From Castor canadensis (Eukaryota; Chordata; Mammalia; Rodentia; Castoridae): a stretch of 64,000 bases of DNA. The notes under the pieces are model-generated. The model saw nothing but the letters and a program-made list of their open reading frames with translations, did not search any database and was not told the DNA's origin. A program made the position numbers and the translations under genes. The stretch spans positions 117,222,083 through 117,286,082 of the forward strand of contig NC_133390.1 in the NCBI RefSeq assembly GCF_047511655.1, in the 5' to 3' direction. Each line of letters opens with the position of its first letter. The first letter of the stretch is position 1. Shown one piece after another: positions 12,401 to 23,517 of this stretch.

Positions 12401-14030
12401 AAAAGCTTTTTAAATTATTGTGTTCTTTTCAATGAGTTTCAGAGACACAAGTTATGCAACCACACTTAATTGGCCAGTTTTCCTACAAACTCACACCCAT
12501 TTGATTTATTATGCTAAGTGGATACTGTGCATGTTAGTTCTGATGACCTCATACCTCCTCACAAACATTATAGCACTGATATCACCCAATAGCAGATATG
12601 AGGAACAGAACTCTATGCTCCAAACACTTCTGACAATAGCGGCACCAGCACAGGTAAACATTCAAACTCTGCATAGATTTCCCTATAAAATAAGAAGGTT
12701 TGTCTAAATGATATATAAGGTTGGTTTTGGTTCTAATATTTTATTGATATTTTAGGTCACTTTTGCTCAACTGCACAGTTCTCAAATTTCTGACCCACAG
12801 AAAATGGGTAAATTATTATTTTTTTGTTTACTATGCTAAATGTTGGAGAAATCTTTTACACAGCTATAGGTAACTAATAGATGGTAGATGGCAGGCCCAT
12901 CTGCTAACTACTGGGGGCATCCAAGACTGTTCCACAAACCTTAGGGGCTTGCACTGGGAGCCTAGGGGCATCTTGATACCTGCCATGGAAGAAAGTATCT
13001 ATGGCCTCTGCAAAAATGCTACCAGTGCATTTGGTGGAGTGTTGATAAAAAATTCTTAAATGATACATACATGGTAAGGGAGCCAGGGTTCATGAACTCT
13101 TCCTCAACTCATCACTTCAAAAAGCATCAAACAGAAAAACACGTGAAGTGAAATCATTTCCACCAATGTTCTTGGAAAGAAGACATACTACCACCTCTAT
13201 GCCAATGAGGAAGGAAATCCTAATGCACCAGAATCTATGCCTGAAGCAATCACTGGAATAGAAATGATTTCAATCATGATGTGCACATGGACACATGTAT
13301 CAGGATACCCGGATATACACTGGGCATATTCAATGAATGCTGAATATTTCCTCCTCAGACAGTATGTTAGGGTTGAAATTTGCAATAGCAAGGTTGAGTC
13401 AAACCTGCAGTTAGTGACTTCCAGGAAGCATTGCTGACTCACATTATGTGGAATAGAGTACCTAATGGACACTGATACAGGAAATATTTTACAACCACCC
13501 ATGTGCACACATTGACACACACAAACACTCCCATAGCATGGCTATGTCCCATGAATATTAAGTATTCTGGTGTAAGTGAATTCCTGGGCTTTCATCTAAG
13601 TAAAGTAACTTTCAACAGCACCAAAACTTCATGAATACCAGGAAACACTGGTTAACCTGGATAATTTCTTCAGACATTTGTTGCCATGGTATAATGTATC
13701 CTGCAGGCCAGAGAAGAGGTGATGTCAGAGCAACAGGTGCCTGGGCCTCTGAGTAACCTCCTTCCTTCCTTGCCAGTCTGCTAGCAGCACACCGTGAGAT
13801 CGGATGTTCAGGGTGAGTCCCTAAAATCAATGCCACCTGTATACCACAGTGAGATCCAGGGTGGCCTGTTCTGCTCGGTAATTTCCAGGCCCAAAGTCAC
13901 AAAATCCTGTGGACACTCCACACTGTGGGGTATGGTAGCTTAGGCTACCAGGTAAAGAATGGAATGCCCCAATCCTGCCATGCTAATGTCACCCATGTGC
14001 TCCTGCTGTCCCTGCACCATTTCCCTAGGC
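12401..14030. other. Mostly unique non-coding DNA
   Basis: No repeat module is recognisable. Open frames at 12420-12707, 13197-13520 (minus) and 13237-13437 (plus) overlap or lack any family resemblance. I could not pair this stretch convincingly with the sequence beyond 36.9 kb, so the inverted similarity appears to end near 14.04 kb. Confidence 0.4.
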
Positions 14031-14039
14031 CCCACTTAA

Positions 14040-14703
14040 CTGAGAAATCTTCCACACAAGACAGAGGCACCTTCCTCCAGCTTCTTCCTGCTTGGCTGGC
14101 TGGGCTGCCATAGCAACAGGCCAGGCAGGAGCTTCCTCAGGACTCTTCAAGTTCCAGGGGCTGTGAGCCCACTGTGACATCACCACCAAGACTTTTCTGA
14201 TTGGTCACTGCATAAGCAGTCCCTCTAGACCCTGCCCCCTCCCAGCTCGAGCCACTTGTGTGGCAGTTTCCTGGCAAGATCTGATCTGAGGATAGCTTTT
14301 CTCCTCCAGATTCCCTCATCAGCTTGTTCAAGGTTCAAGTGGGATGACATTTCTGTCCTGTTCCAAAGAACTCCCAATCTGGAACCTACATTTTGGAGGT
14401 CAGGAGTGTTTCTGGTGGTTAGTACAAAAACACCTCAAAGCCTTTGCAGTTCCATCAGAAAGGAAAACTACCCCTACATTGGATGAGGCATTTTTTCCCC
14501 CCAGAACTACATCTCCCATCATGTGGGAGGTTATTCCCTTATGTGAGGAAAAATATAGTACACTGGGAACCAGGGGGTTTTGTTTCCAGGCTTCTGTGTT
14601 CCTAACTCCATCAAAACATGCAAATGCACACAGTGTCAGCCAAGAGCTTCAAAGTGACCATAAGAATTCACTTCATGTTGACAAAGAAATTAATTCACTT
14701 TGA
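14040..14703 (+). promoter_or_regulatory. Promoter-like block, inverted partner at 36.2-36.9 kb
   Basis: The block holds an RFX X-box-like site ('gctgccatagcaac', about 14104-14118), a CRE-like 'gtgacatcac' (about 14177), a reversed CCAAT ('attgg', about 14200) and a GC-rich 'gccccctccc'. Near 14503 is 'actacatctcccatcatg', similar to a ZNF143/Staf-type site. The order and the first three motifs recur in inverted orientation at 36.7-36.9 kb. A frame at 14344-14703 ends in a segment ('VFLTPSKHANAH') with a recognisable partner in the inverted copy. The promoter function is inferred from motifs only. The nearest RalGDS-like fragment lies downstream on the same strand. Confidence 0.4.
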
Positions 14704-15302
14704 TCTGAGAAATACACCAGCCCACAGGGTGTAGTCAAGGAATGATTAATATTCCCTAGTAGGTGAAATTGTTACCATCTCTCCAGTGAACAGCAGCTTT
14801 CAGGAATACCAGAAACTATGGAATACCATGAAGCACTCAGGAAGGACATTCATTTCTACAAAGATTCTCTCACGGACAAAACACTACACCTTTCATTTAT
14901 GGAACTGAACATATAAAGTCAGAGTGACACAAGACTGTTACTCAAAGTGACTTCAGGAACTAACCTAGCTTCTACCAATCAGTGATGGCAAGTTGAACAA
15001 GAGATATCAAACACACACACACACAGACACACACAGTGATGATATCCTAATTGTTATCTAGCAAATGAATTTCTTAACTTCTATCTACTGAATAGCCACA
15101 TTGAACAAGACCAGAAGTCACTGAGCAACAGGACACCTGGGTGCATTCCATCCATTCCCACAGTGTTAAAGAGAGATTTTGATTCAAGGAGTCTTATGCA
15201 TGCCTAAAGAGTGGATATGCTCAATGAGTGTGAAATAGTGTGTAGTATGAGAATTTATTAGAAAGAGCAAAGAAATTAATACAATGTGATACTATGAGTA
15301 TT
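14704..15302. other. Unpaired segment left of the palindrome, with CA repeats
   Basis: This 0.6 kb has no counterpart that I can find beside the right arm. It holds a short CA tract at 15011-15033 and no gene. Confidence 0.45.
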
Positions 15303-15340
15303 ACACACACAAACACACACACATATACACACATACACAC
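15303..15340. repeat. (CA)n microsatellite at outer edge of left arm
   Basis: An imperfect CA tract sits exactly where similarity to the right arm stops. Its partner is the GT tract at 30206-30243. Confidence 0.9.
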
Positions 15341-15414
15341 TGATGCTATCTGTGGGGGATCAGAGTGGTTAAGGTGACCTACCAGTGCCTGCTCTGTGTC
15401 CTCTTTGAGGTCCT

Positions 15415-15742
15415 TTGGTAAATTTTCCAGAAGCATCTTGGTTGAGGGTTGACCCAGTGTCTCTTGATATGGTCTATGCCTCCACTTCTGGGCTCTCTTG
15501 CAGCCAGAACCTCAACACAGAGGGAGATAGCAAGAGAGTGTTCTTTTATCTACAGGGTATCCAGAGAAATGATCTGGCTACAGTTGGTTTGGAATGTGGG
15601 CATCTGGTCATCAGGGTTCAACATTCTATGGTCCATCATCCAGAAAGTGAGGGCTTCTCTGGTGGTACTCACAACTGAAACTTCCTCAGACAAGCCCTCC
15701 CCAAGGTCTAGTAGGATGTTGCACTTTCACCCCCAAGTCTAG
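15415..15742 (+). other. Arm-conserved segment with two overlapping open frames
   Basis: Frames of 87 codons (15415-15678) and 97 codons (15449-15742) overlap in different registers. Both have equal-length partners in the right arm (29858-30121 and 29794-30087, minus). Each pair differs at only about three residues. I recognise no domain. Two different frames are equally well kept, so the conservation is best explained by high nucleotide identity of the duplication, not by selection on a protein. A coding role is unlikely. Confidence 0.5.
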
Positions 15743-16043
15743 GTCATAGGATAGGTTGACATAGTCTGACTCACAAAGCCCACCCCAGTGGTCTGGGTAC
15801 CATCACTGTTTTAATATTGAGGACACAGAGCTGGGGTCAGAGATGGCACCTACATTAATTGAACCAGGTATGTGACTCTTACAGAGCATTAGGGATCTCA
15901 GAACCTTCCCAGTCTTCCTGATTGCTCCCTTGGGGATCATCCTAGCACTCAATTCCCAGGAAGTCATCAGTTTTTCATCATGTCTAGTACCTGTATTTCC
16001 TGTGACACTATCAGGCAGTTGATTCAGGTAGGTAATGCACTAA

Positions 16044-16427
16044 ATGAGTGTTGGGAAATTCAGAAGAAGGGAAGCAATAAGAATGGAATATAGATTGGAT
16101 GTGGTGTTGCACAACTATAATTTCAAAACTAGGGAGGATGAGGCTGGGAGTATCAAAGTTCATATCCAGACTGGGCTAGATAGCCATACATGGACTCTAA
16201 ACAAAACCAGAGAACCCCAAGTTAACATAGACTTGAGTTCCGTGGTTTTATCTAGAGAAAATCAAAAGTGTGCACACAGAGACAAATACATACAGACACT
16301 CAATGGCTTACATGAACACAAATTCATGTGCACACAGAGATGCTTACACATTTGCAAACAGATGCAGATAAGTACAAATGCTGTCATAGAAGTTCACGTG
16401 CACATGTATGATTATAACCACACATAA
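16044..16427 (+). other. Open frame shared with right arm, origin unknown
   Basis: A 127-codon frame starts with MSVGKFRRREAIRMEYRL. Its partner in the right arm (29220-29492, minus) is truncated at 90 codons. Middle segments such as 'LHNYNFKTREDEAGS' look like the reading of a degenerate B1-type SINE ('tggatgtggtgttgcacaac...'). The C-terminal part runs through CA/ACAC-rich sequence. I do not regard it as a gene. Confidence 0.4.
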
Positions 16428-17028
16428 ATGCACACTAAGGCAAAAATACATGCACACACATTCATCCTAATCCCAGGGTCTCCCTAAGGTGACCACAACT
16501 TCTCTTTTCCTTCTCAAAGAGCTACCCAGTTGCTAGTCATACACTTAGCCTCCTTTCCTGGAATTCCAACACCCATCATTAACCTGTCTACCAATACCTT
16601 GGTGTGGATCCTCCTTGTCCCACTCATAAAAGGAGTGTGGGCAGCCATCTCATGACTCACCCTTGATTCTGAGATCCTGGCAGAGGTGACAAATAAGGTC
16701 ATCTATGTCTTGGTCCTAGGCTGCAAGGAAAGGCTTGTCTTGGTGACAAGGCTGCGGTGGGGCTCATGTGTTCAAGGCCCCTGTGTCTCTTCTGTGCTTC
16801 TAGGGAAAGGGACAGTACTAAGTGTAAACTGCTTCTGGAGACCAATCCTCTGAGGAACCAGCACCTTCAGGGAAAGGAAGCAGTGAGTGAACCCTGCAGT
16901 GACCGTGGTCATCCACTGAGTGCTGGATTAATTGTACATGTTTGTGTAAAAATCATACGTGTGACAAACATGTGTCACATGTTTGTAGCTGGTCAATCCC
17001 AGTCTCTATCCACATGTAATTTAAGCAG

Positions 17029-17246
17029 AAGTGCTGCTCAAAAAGGTGGTGCCCTACTAGTGCCTGGACTTCATCTGGTCTCAGTGGGACATAAAGTACA
17101 AGAAATACCGGGCACCCAGCATCCACACCACCATCAATCAGTTTGACACCATGGTTTCCTCTGTCATCACCACCTCCCTGGGAGACCAGAGCATGAAGGA
17201 CTCAGATTAAGCCTGGGTGGTGGAACACTGGATTGAGTTATCCAGG
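17029..17246 (+). pseudogene. RalGDS-like exon, copy A (start of RasGEF domain)
   Basis: The exon follows a 'taagcag' acceptor and ends before a 'gtatcc' donor-like site. In frame it reads EVLLKKVVPY, then CLDFIWSQWD, APSIHTTINQFDTMVSSVIT, TSLGDQSMKDSD and VVEHWIEL. This matches the beginning of the catalytic RasGEF (CDC25) domain of RalGDS, the exchange factor that activates Ral GTPases. There are two in-frame stops, TAG at 17058-17060 and TAA at 17208-17210, so it is a pseudogene. No other RalGDS exon is visible in this arm. The sequence after 17.45 kb is unrelated. Family identity is clear; the parental gene (RALGDS or an RGL4-like paralogue) is not. Confidence 0.85.
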
Positions 17247-17887
17247 GTATCCTGCAAGAGGCCTAGCCAAGAAAGCTACCACAATAAGATCTGCACAATC
17301 CCTCATGAGTCTCCAAAAGATTAAAAATCTCTCAGGTTGCTGGTAGCTAGGACTCATTACAAGACAATTTCTCACACTTGGCTCTCAAAGTCAGATTTAT
17401 ACTTAATATTCAAATCAACTCTATTCAACAGTCTAGGGCTTACCTTAGTGCTGAACAGGACAACACATACAAGGAAACAAGTTAAGGCTAGGACATGATA
17501 AATGGTGTATTATTTAAAATTTGAAAAATAAATACTACATTCCTATAGTTCATTTTGGATACATATCTGCCAAATGCATGGATGCTATTTTATTGTACCT
17601 GCCAATCTTTGAAGTAGAATCACCCAGGGTAGTTAGTTGTGCATTTCTCTTCAGGTGACTCTAAGTCAGCACTATCATAGTAAAAACAAAAATAAAACAA
17701 AAATACTTTGTTAACAGCATGACCTATTTTCTGGACACACAAGAAATTTTCATTGAAAAATAACTAGAAAACAAAGAAATGCAAACAGCAAAAAAAAAAA
17801 ACCCAATATGTTCCTTATTCCACATTCTATTTTTAATAATTTGTGTACTTCTGCTTCATTTTGTATATAAACATACACATTTTAAAA
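17247..17887. other. Arm sequence without recognised features
   Basis: This is intron-like and intergenic text shared with the right arm (about 27.69-28.29 kb). It becomes AT-rich after 17.5 kb and contains an A-run at 17791-17802. No further RalGDS exon is found. Confidence 0.45.
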
Positions 17888-17985
17888 TGCAATCTGGGTG
17901 GGGTGGTTCAAGTACAGAGTGCCTCCTAGCAAGTGCAAGGTCCTTAGTTCAAACCCTAGCCTGTAAAAAGACAAAACAAAATCAC
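17888..17985 (+). mobile_element. tRNA-derived SINE (shared by both arms)
   Basis: It carries 'gggtggttcaagtacagagt', 'ccttagttcaaaccctagcc' and an A-rich tail. The mirrored copy in the right arm at about 27598-27690 shows it was present before the inverted duplication. Confidence 0.8.
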
Positions 17986-18242
17986 AATTTAGACAACTCT
18001 ACGGGTATAATTGGATATCTTTTTACCACTCATCATTACATTCTTTTAGAACATCACTTGACTGCTGCACCACACATTCCCTAGATCTATAATTTATTTA
18101 TAGTCCCCCACTGCACTGTAGGTGAACGAGTAGCACAGAATTAAGCAGGAGGCCTTTCTCCTTATTTTTGCTCCCACACAAGTGCTCTGCTCCAGCAGCC
18201 ATCTCAGGGCTCTTTCATGGTAGATGGACCATAAACCCCACT

Positions 18243-18340
18243 GGGATATTCATTTTTGTGTGGTGCTGGATCACATGCAGGACCTCATGCATGCTGGGCA
18301 AGCACTCTACCACTGAGCTACATCCCTAACCCTTTCATCT
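18243..18340 (-). mobile_element. ID-type SINE, antisense (shared by both arms)
   Basis: The reverse complement reads 'gggatgtagctcagtggtag' followed by 'agtgcttgcccagcatgcat', the classical tRNA-Ala-derived rodent ID structure. Its partner is at about 27240-27325 in the right arm. Confidence 0.85.
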
Positions 18341-18414
18341 ATACACTCCTAAATGTTTCCCACTTTTAAAGTTTCCAAAGTAATTGTTTCTCCTTGATAA
18401 ATTAACTTGAGAAT

Positions 18415-18626
18415 TTTAAAAGCTCTAATGCAGTGGCACATGCTTATAATCCCAGCTACTGTGGATAAATAGATGGAAGGTTTGTGATTTGAAGTCAGCC
18501 CAAGCAAAAGTTAGTGAGACTGTATATCTAAAAACAAGTCAGGCATGGTGGATCAATCCTATAATCCCAAATACTTGGGATCATCTCCATCTGAGACCAG
18601 TCCAGCCCAAAAGATGGGGTGGTGGG

Positions 18627-18673
<47 letters not shown>

Positions 18674-18800
18674 AGTGCAAGATCCCATCTCAAAAACAAC
18701 ATAAAAGCAAAAGGACCAGTGGTGTGGCTCAAGTGAAGTGGTAGCATGCTTGCCTAGTTAGCACATGGCCCTGAGTACCAACCACAAAATAAGAACAAAA
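18415..18800 (+). mobile_element. Composite SINE with internal (GA)n
   Basis: Two B1-like segments ('gcagtggcacatgcttataa', 'aggcatggtggatcaatcct') are separated from a tRNA-like module by a (GA)n tract at 18626-18671. The right-arm partner at 26.74-27.16 kb has a longer, interrupted CT-rich tract in the same place. Confidence 0.8.
18626..18671. repeat. (GA)n microsatellite
   Basis: A nearly pure GA tract inside the SINE. The short glutamate/arginine and leucine/serine open frames across it are repeat artefacts. Confidence 0.95.
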
Positions 18801-19600
18801 TAACGACAAAAGCTGTAATAGTTCTTATACTGTCTTGTTCTAAATTCTCATGCATAATGATTGTTATGTCTCTCATATGGATATCCTCCCCTTATGTCTT
18901 TGAATGACAGTTGCATTAACAGTTAAAATCAGTATAAGCAACTTAGAAGCATCTATTAAAACTTAAATGTATGTAACTTTAATATCCTGTAACTCCACTT
19001 TTTGCCACAAACCCAGGGGAAACACTTGAGCATCTATAAGAGACATCCTCAAGGATCATCTACAATCATGAAAAGCTGGAAGCAGTCATCAGAGGGACAG
19101 GACCAACTGCACTGTGGTACAACCATTTTCAGAAATCACAACAACAGTCATGACAAAGGAGGGGAAGTCTACATGACCATAGAAGGTTGTGCAAAGAGAA
19201 AATAAACATATTTTAATAACTTAAAGTACACACATGCAAATGCACTGAATTCTTTTTCTATGAGGTCTGGGGTTAAAGAGAGTCAGAATTGAGAGGGGAT
19301 TCAGCTGTATTTGCAATATGTGAACTTGCTAATAGCACATTACTTGATAATTTCAAAAAAATAAAGTGAATATATAAAATGGTTAACAATATAAAGAAAT
19401 AGAGATTAAATTCATGCAGGTCAAACCTTACCTGTGCAAAAAGTTCTCTTCTGCTAGTTGAATTTGTAGTATTCCACCCTTCAATTTCATTTAAAAATAT
19501 TAAATAATATTTTTGCAGCACACACGTTTTTTAAATATTTAGTAACAGGAGAAATAGGCTTGTTTATCACAAAGAGGCACCTAAAAGTAGAAGAGCCAGC
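18801..19600. other. Arm sequence without recognised features
   Basis: AT-rich DNA is mirrored at about 25.95-26.73 kb. The open frames at 19002-19205 and 19273-19521 have no family resemblance. Confidence 0.4.
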
Positions 19601-19604
19601 TCTG

Positions 19605-20295
19605 GTTAGTCATTCCTATAATCCCATCTACTCAGGATGGGACAGCAAGAAATACTGTGGCTTATTGCACAAGCAGGAAATCAGGTTGCTTTGGAGTAGG
19701 ATGACGTCTTTGGAGGACTTGCAGACAGTCCAATGAGGTGGAGTCTTCAAGGGATGAGACCCCGTGTTCCTGGAGAAGTGGCCATGGTGCAGGGCCAGGG
19801 CCAGCTGAGGGTCCACGCTCTCCTCCCCCTGCATGCTCGGTACCAGGCACCGGGGTGAGCACGGCCCCAGCCCTGGAGAATCAGGCTGCTGCCAGCATCC
19901 CAGCACCGGCAGGGGGATAAAGTGCACTAGAGAGTGAGATAAGTAAACACTCAACTTTGTTCACTGCAAAGCAACCGCAGCATGGCTGCTGGCAGGGGGC
20001 CAGCAGGGGTCGCCTTGGAGCGGCGCCTACACCAGAAGCTCGAGAAGGGCAGGGCCTCCGCACGGATTCCACGCCCACTGGCAGGCCTTGGCTTGCTGTG
20101 TTGGCCCCACAGCCAGGCAACGCTTGCCCCACAAGCCGGGCGGACTCAGAAAGTGGGGAAGGTGATCAGCGTGGGACGGCGGCACTCCGGAGCAGGACTT
20201 GGCAGTGCTGTAGGTCCCTCCTCCTACCAGAGGAGCGTCCTCCTGGCCCAGGTGGTGGGGATGGGGCGGGAATGGGGGGGGATAGTAGCCGTGGG
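19605..20295. other. GC-rich, CpG-containing block preceding the minisatellite
   Basis: Composition changes abruptly from AT-rich to GC-rich with many CpG dinucleotides. The block is mirrored at about 25.37-25.93 kb. Open frames on both strands are long because the composition has few stops, and none has a recognisable domain. It could be an old CpG island or first-exon region, but I see no start or splice arrangement that proves it. Confidence 0.4.
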
Positions 20296-21690
20296 GGGTC
20301 AGGCAGGACATTGAGTCAGGTCGCGGGGCCAGGAGGGAGGCGCGTCGGGCTGCGGGCATGGGGGCTGTCAGGCAGTGGGTCTGGCTGCAGGCGGCGGGGG
20401 TCAGGCGGGAGGTGCATCGTGTTGTGTTGCGCATGGCGGGGGTCAGGCGTGCGGTGCGTCGGGGTCAGCGGGCGCTGGGATCAGGTGGGAGGTGCGTTGG
20501 GATGCAGGCCACGGGGTTGGGGGAGGGGGGTTAGGCAGGAGGTGGTCTGGCTGTGCACAGTGTGGGTAAGGCAGGAAGTGCTTCAGGATGCTGGCGGCCG
20601 GGGTCAAGCTGCAGGTAAGTTGGGCTGCGGTTGGCGGGGGTATGGCCTACGGTGCGTCTGGTTGTGAGCGGCGGGGTTAGGCGAGTGGTGCATTGGGCGG
20701 CTGGATCAAGCGTACAGTGCTTTGGGCGGCGGGGGTCAGGTGGGAGGTGGTCGGGCTGCAGGTGGAGTGGGTCAGGCGAGAGGTGCGTCGGGATGCTGGT
20801 GGCGAGGATCAGGCTAGAGGTGCGTCTGGCTGCGGGCATCTGGTGTCAGGCGGTGCCCTGGCTGTGCGCAGCGGGAGTTAGGAGGGAGGTGTGTCGGGAT
20901 GCGAGCGAAGGGGATCTGGTGGGAGGTGCTTCAGGATGTGCGCAGCTGGAGTTTGGTGGGAGGTGCTTCCGGATGCGTGCAGCGGGGGTCAGGCGGGATG
21001 CTTGTGGCATGGTTCAGGCGGGAGGTGCAGCTGGCTGCGGGGGTCAGGCTGGAGGTAGGGCTGCAGGCGGCGAGGTCAGGCGTGCGGTGCGTCGGGCGGC
21101 GGGGGTCAGGCGGGAGGTGGTCGGGCTGCCGGCGGCGTGGGTCAAGCCGGAGGTGCGTCAGGATGCTTGCGGCGGGGGTCAGGTGTGCAGTGCATCGGGT
21201 TATGGTTGACAGGGTCAGGCGAGTGGTGCATCGGGCAGCGGGGTCAGGCGTGCTGTGCCTCAGGCGGCGGAGTTCAGGCGTGTGGTGCTTCAGATTGTGG
21301 GCGGTGCATTGGGCTGTGGGCGGTGGGGGTCAGTAATGCAGTGTGTCGGGTTTTGGGGGTCAGTGTGCAGTGCATCCAGTTGCGGGCCGCGGGGGCCGAG
21401 CATGTGGTGCATCTTGCGGCGGGGGTCAGGCGGGAGGTTCGTCGGGATGCGGGCGAAGGGGGTCGGGCGTGTGGTGCCGGGCTGTGGGCGGCGGGGGTCG
21501 GGCGTGCGGTGTGTCGGGTTTTGGAGGCCAGCGTGCAGTGCATCGAGTTGCGGGCAGTGGGGGACAGGTGTGCGTAATGTCGGGGTTCTGGGGTCAGCGT
21601 GCCCTGCCTCGGGTTGCAGGTGGTGGAGTTCAGCAGGCGGTGCTTTGGGCGGCGGGGATCAGGCGTGCAGTGCCTTGGACACAGGGTGGG
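20296..21690 (+). repeat. G-rich minisatellite, about 40 degenerate units of 30-38 bp
   Basis: Units begin 'ggtcaggcgggaggtgcgtc' or close variants and end in a 'gctgcgggcggcggg'-like segment. I count roughly forty, mostly 36-37 bp with some 30-bp truncations. Plus-strand G content is very high and GGGG runs recur at each unit joint. The right arm keeps only about three units (25150-25280). The open frames of up to 281 codons that cross this tract are by-products of the repeat, not genes. Confidence 0.93.
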
Positions 21691-22127
21691 CGTCAGTGGG
21701 GTCCAGCCCTAGACCACAGAGGAAGAACAGCCATGGACAACCTTGCAGGAGCATGCGCAGAGAGCTGGTGGTCTTGGTGCAGAGGAAGCCTCAGAACTCC
21801 GACTTGAAGCTCCTGAACTCTGTGCTGCTGGGCAGGAACAGGTGGAAGGCGTTGCCTCGCGCCTTGGTGCCCTTGGCTGGTGACATGGGGACAGCGAGTC
21901 ACACCTTCTCCTCCTGCCCTGAAGCCACTGCCTCTTCCCCCGGAGGTGGTCTGAGGCTCAATACGCTCTGGCTAGGCTCCCGCTGCATTGCTGTTCTGGA
22001 GAGCAGCTCTGTGACCAGGGCCACTGTGTGTGCCTGTAGATGCTGTTTTGAGACCAGGTTTGTCACTGTGTTGCCCAGGGCTACAAATACAGTACTATGA
22101 TTTGGGTGGTTTGGGTTGAAAGTAGAA
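21691..22127 (+). other. Inner end of left arm, unidentified coding-like stretch
   Basis: The plus strand from about 21743 reads 'MRRELVVLVQRKPQNSDLKL...LLGRNRWKALPRALVPLAGD...CCFETRFVTVLPRATNTVL'. The right arm has a full-length counterpart (24787-25131, minus) with about 80% identical residues and no frame break. I do not recognise the product. Preservation of the frame in both arms despite divergence is mildly suggestive, but stops are rare in this composition. Confidence 0.35.
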
Positions 22128-22611
22128 ATTATGGTGTAGGTCACATTGGTTTTCAGAAAATTCTGAGGTTTAACATGAAGAGATTATGAGGAACAAAATG
22201 AGAATGTTTTGAGGAAAATTGTGTATTATCTGAAATAATTGTTAATAGTTGGAATAAGTGTTTCTAATATTTGCTTTTTACGGAATCATTTCAGAAAATC
22301 TGCAGATCATATTCTGTGGGATGAATTCTTCTGAAGACTTGAGAAGTCAGCTTGGACATTTAAAACCAGAACTGTCATTTCTAACTATGCTGACTACCTT
22401 CAATGTGAGAAGTTCCTCCAGGAAGACAAGGACTACCAAGCTCTGAGAGGATAGAAAAGGGTGAGCATTATTTCAGTCTAGAAGTTTTGAAGCTCACTGT
22501 ATTATACATAGGAACTTGGTTGTCAAATGTAGATTTAAGATTCTGCAAGTTCATTGTCATGGTGTACTTGTAAATGAAGACATCTTTTGCACATCACATT
22601 TGCTCAATACT

Positions 22612-22985
22612 TTTTTTGTGGCACTAGGGTGTGAATTCGGACTTTGTGTCTGCTAGAGAAGCTCTCTAACTCTGAAGCCACATTCCAGCTTCAATACTCT
22701 TAAAAGTTGCCTAAGGTAAATATTAACAACACAGTGTCCTTAAGAACATTCCTAGTCAAGTTAGGGGTATGGCATTTTTTGATTTTTAACACAACTTTAT
22801 TTATTCTTTTAATATTGGGAATTGAATCTAGGGCTTCATGCAGGCTAGGCAAGTGCTCTACCACTTGAACCATGCACCAGCTTATTTTTGGTTTTTTGAG
22901 ACATGATCTTGCTAAGTAGCCCAGGCTGGCTCCTACCTCAGCTGCCCAAATGCTGACATTATACATATGTGCCATTAAATCCAGA
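22612..22985 (-). mobile_element. Two antisense SINEs in the spacer
   Basis: The first (22612-22693) is a degraded reversed tRNA-like module. The second (about 22800-22985) is a reversed composite: 'caggctaggcaagtgctcta', 'ccacttgaaccatgcaccag', then 'tagcccaggctggctcctac'. Confidence 0.7.
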
Positions 22986-23428
22986 TTTTAATTAATCTTA
23001 CAATTTGTTGCTCACTCACATGAAAGCTGCCTCACTGTAATGCACTTTCATTGCCTATAGTCAATAAATGTTCAGCCACTGAAGTTTTCTCCAGAAGGAA
23101 GATATCTGGTCTTAAAGAGTAAGTTTTATTGACAAATGTCTATGGTGCTCTGACAGATAAGAGGAAACTAATTTAACCTTGCAACTGGATAACTAGATAT
23201 TAGGAACTTTGGTTGGACAAGAATTACAATCTTAGAGCAGAAACCATTTTTGGAAGTGGTTTCTGATTTTTCTACTGAAATTACTCTTAGGAGAGGGAGA
23301 GACAGCCCAGAGGGTCTTAAGCAGCTCACTGCAGGGGTATTTTGAATTATTTATAGAGACGGAGTGATGGAATTTAGAGACCTTAATTACTTGAAAGGAA
23401 GAGATGGGTGCTGAATGTACATAGTATA

Positions 23429-23517
23429 GGCTGGTGGAGTGGCTCAAGCAGTTAGAGTGCCTGACTGTCATGCATGAGGCCCTGAGTTCAAATTTCATTA
23501 CCACTACAAAAAGAAAT
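23429..23517 (+). mobile_element. tRNA-derived SINE, well preserved
   Basis: 'ggctggtggagtggctcaag' and 'gccctgagttcaaatttcat' followed by an A-rich tail. This is close to the apparent consensus of the family in this window. Confidence 0.85.

Larger units (their letters stand above)
15303..22127 (+). repeat. Large inverted repeat, left arm
   Basis: Read left to right, this arm matches the reverse complement of about 24758-30243. The shared landmarks come in mirrored order: the CA tract; a 264-bp open frame at 15415-15678; a 'MSVGKFRRREAIRMEYRL' frame at 16044; a RalGDS-like exon; a tRNA-like SINE at 17.9 kb; an ID element at 18.25 kb; a SINE with a GA tract at 18.4-18.8 kb; and the GC-rich stretch at 19.6-22.1 kb. 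The arm is about 6.8 kb, versus 5.5 kb on the right. The difference is almost entirely minisatellite. Confidence 0.93.

Noticed and set aside
14104..14204. An MHC class II type SXY promoter module
   Set aside because: X-box-, CRE- and CCAAT-like motifs occur in order, but the X-box to CRE distance is about 60 bp, far from the fixed spacing of that module, and no MHC gene is present.
18489..18747. Open frames with runs of RE or LS residues
   Set aside because: They translate a GA microsatellite inside a SINE.
19957..22100. Long plus-strand open frames (up to 281 codons) through the GC-rich stretch
   Set aside because: They read the minisatellite in several frames at once. The glycine/cysteine/arginine-rich repeats change with unit length, and stops are rare only because of base composition.
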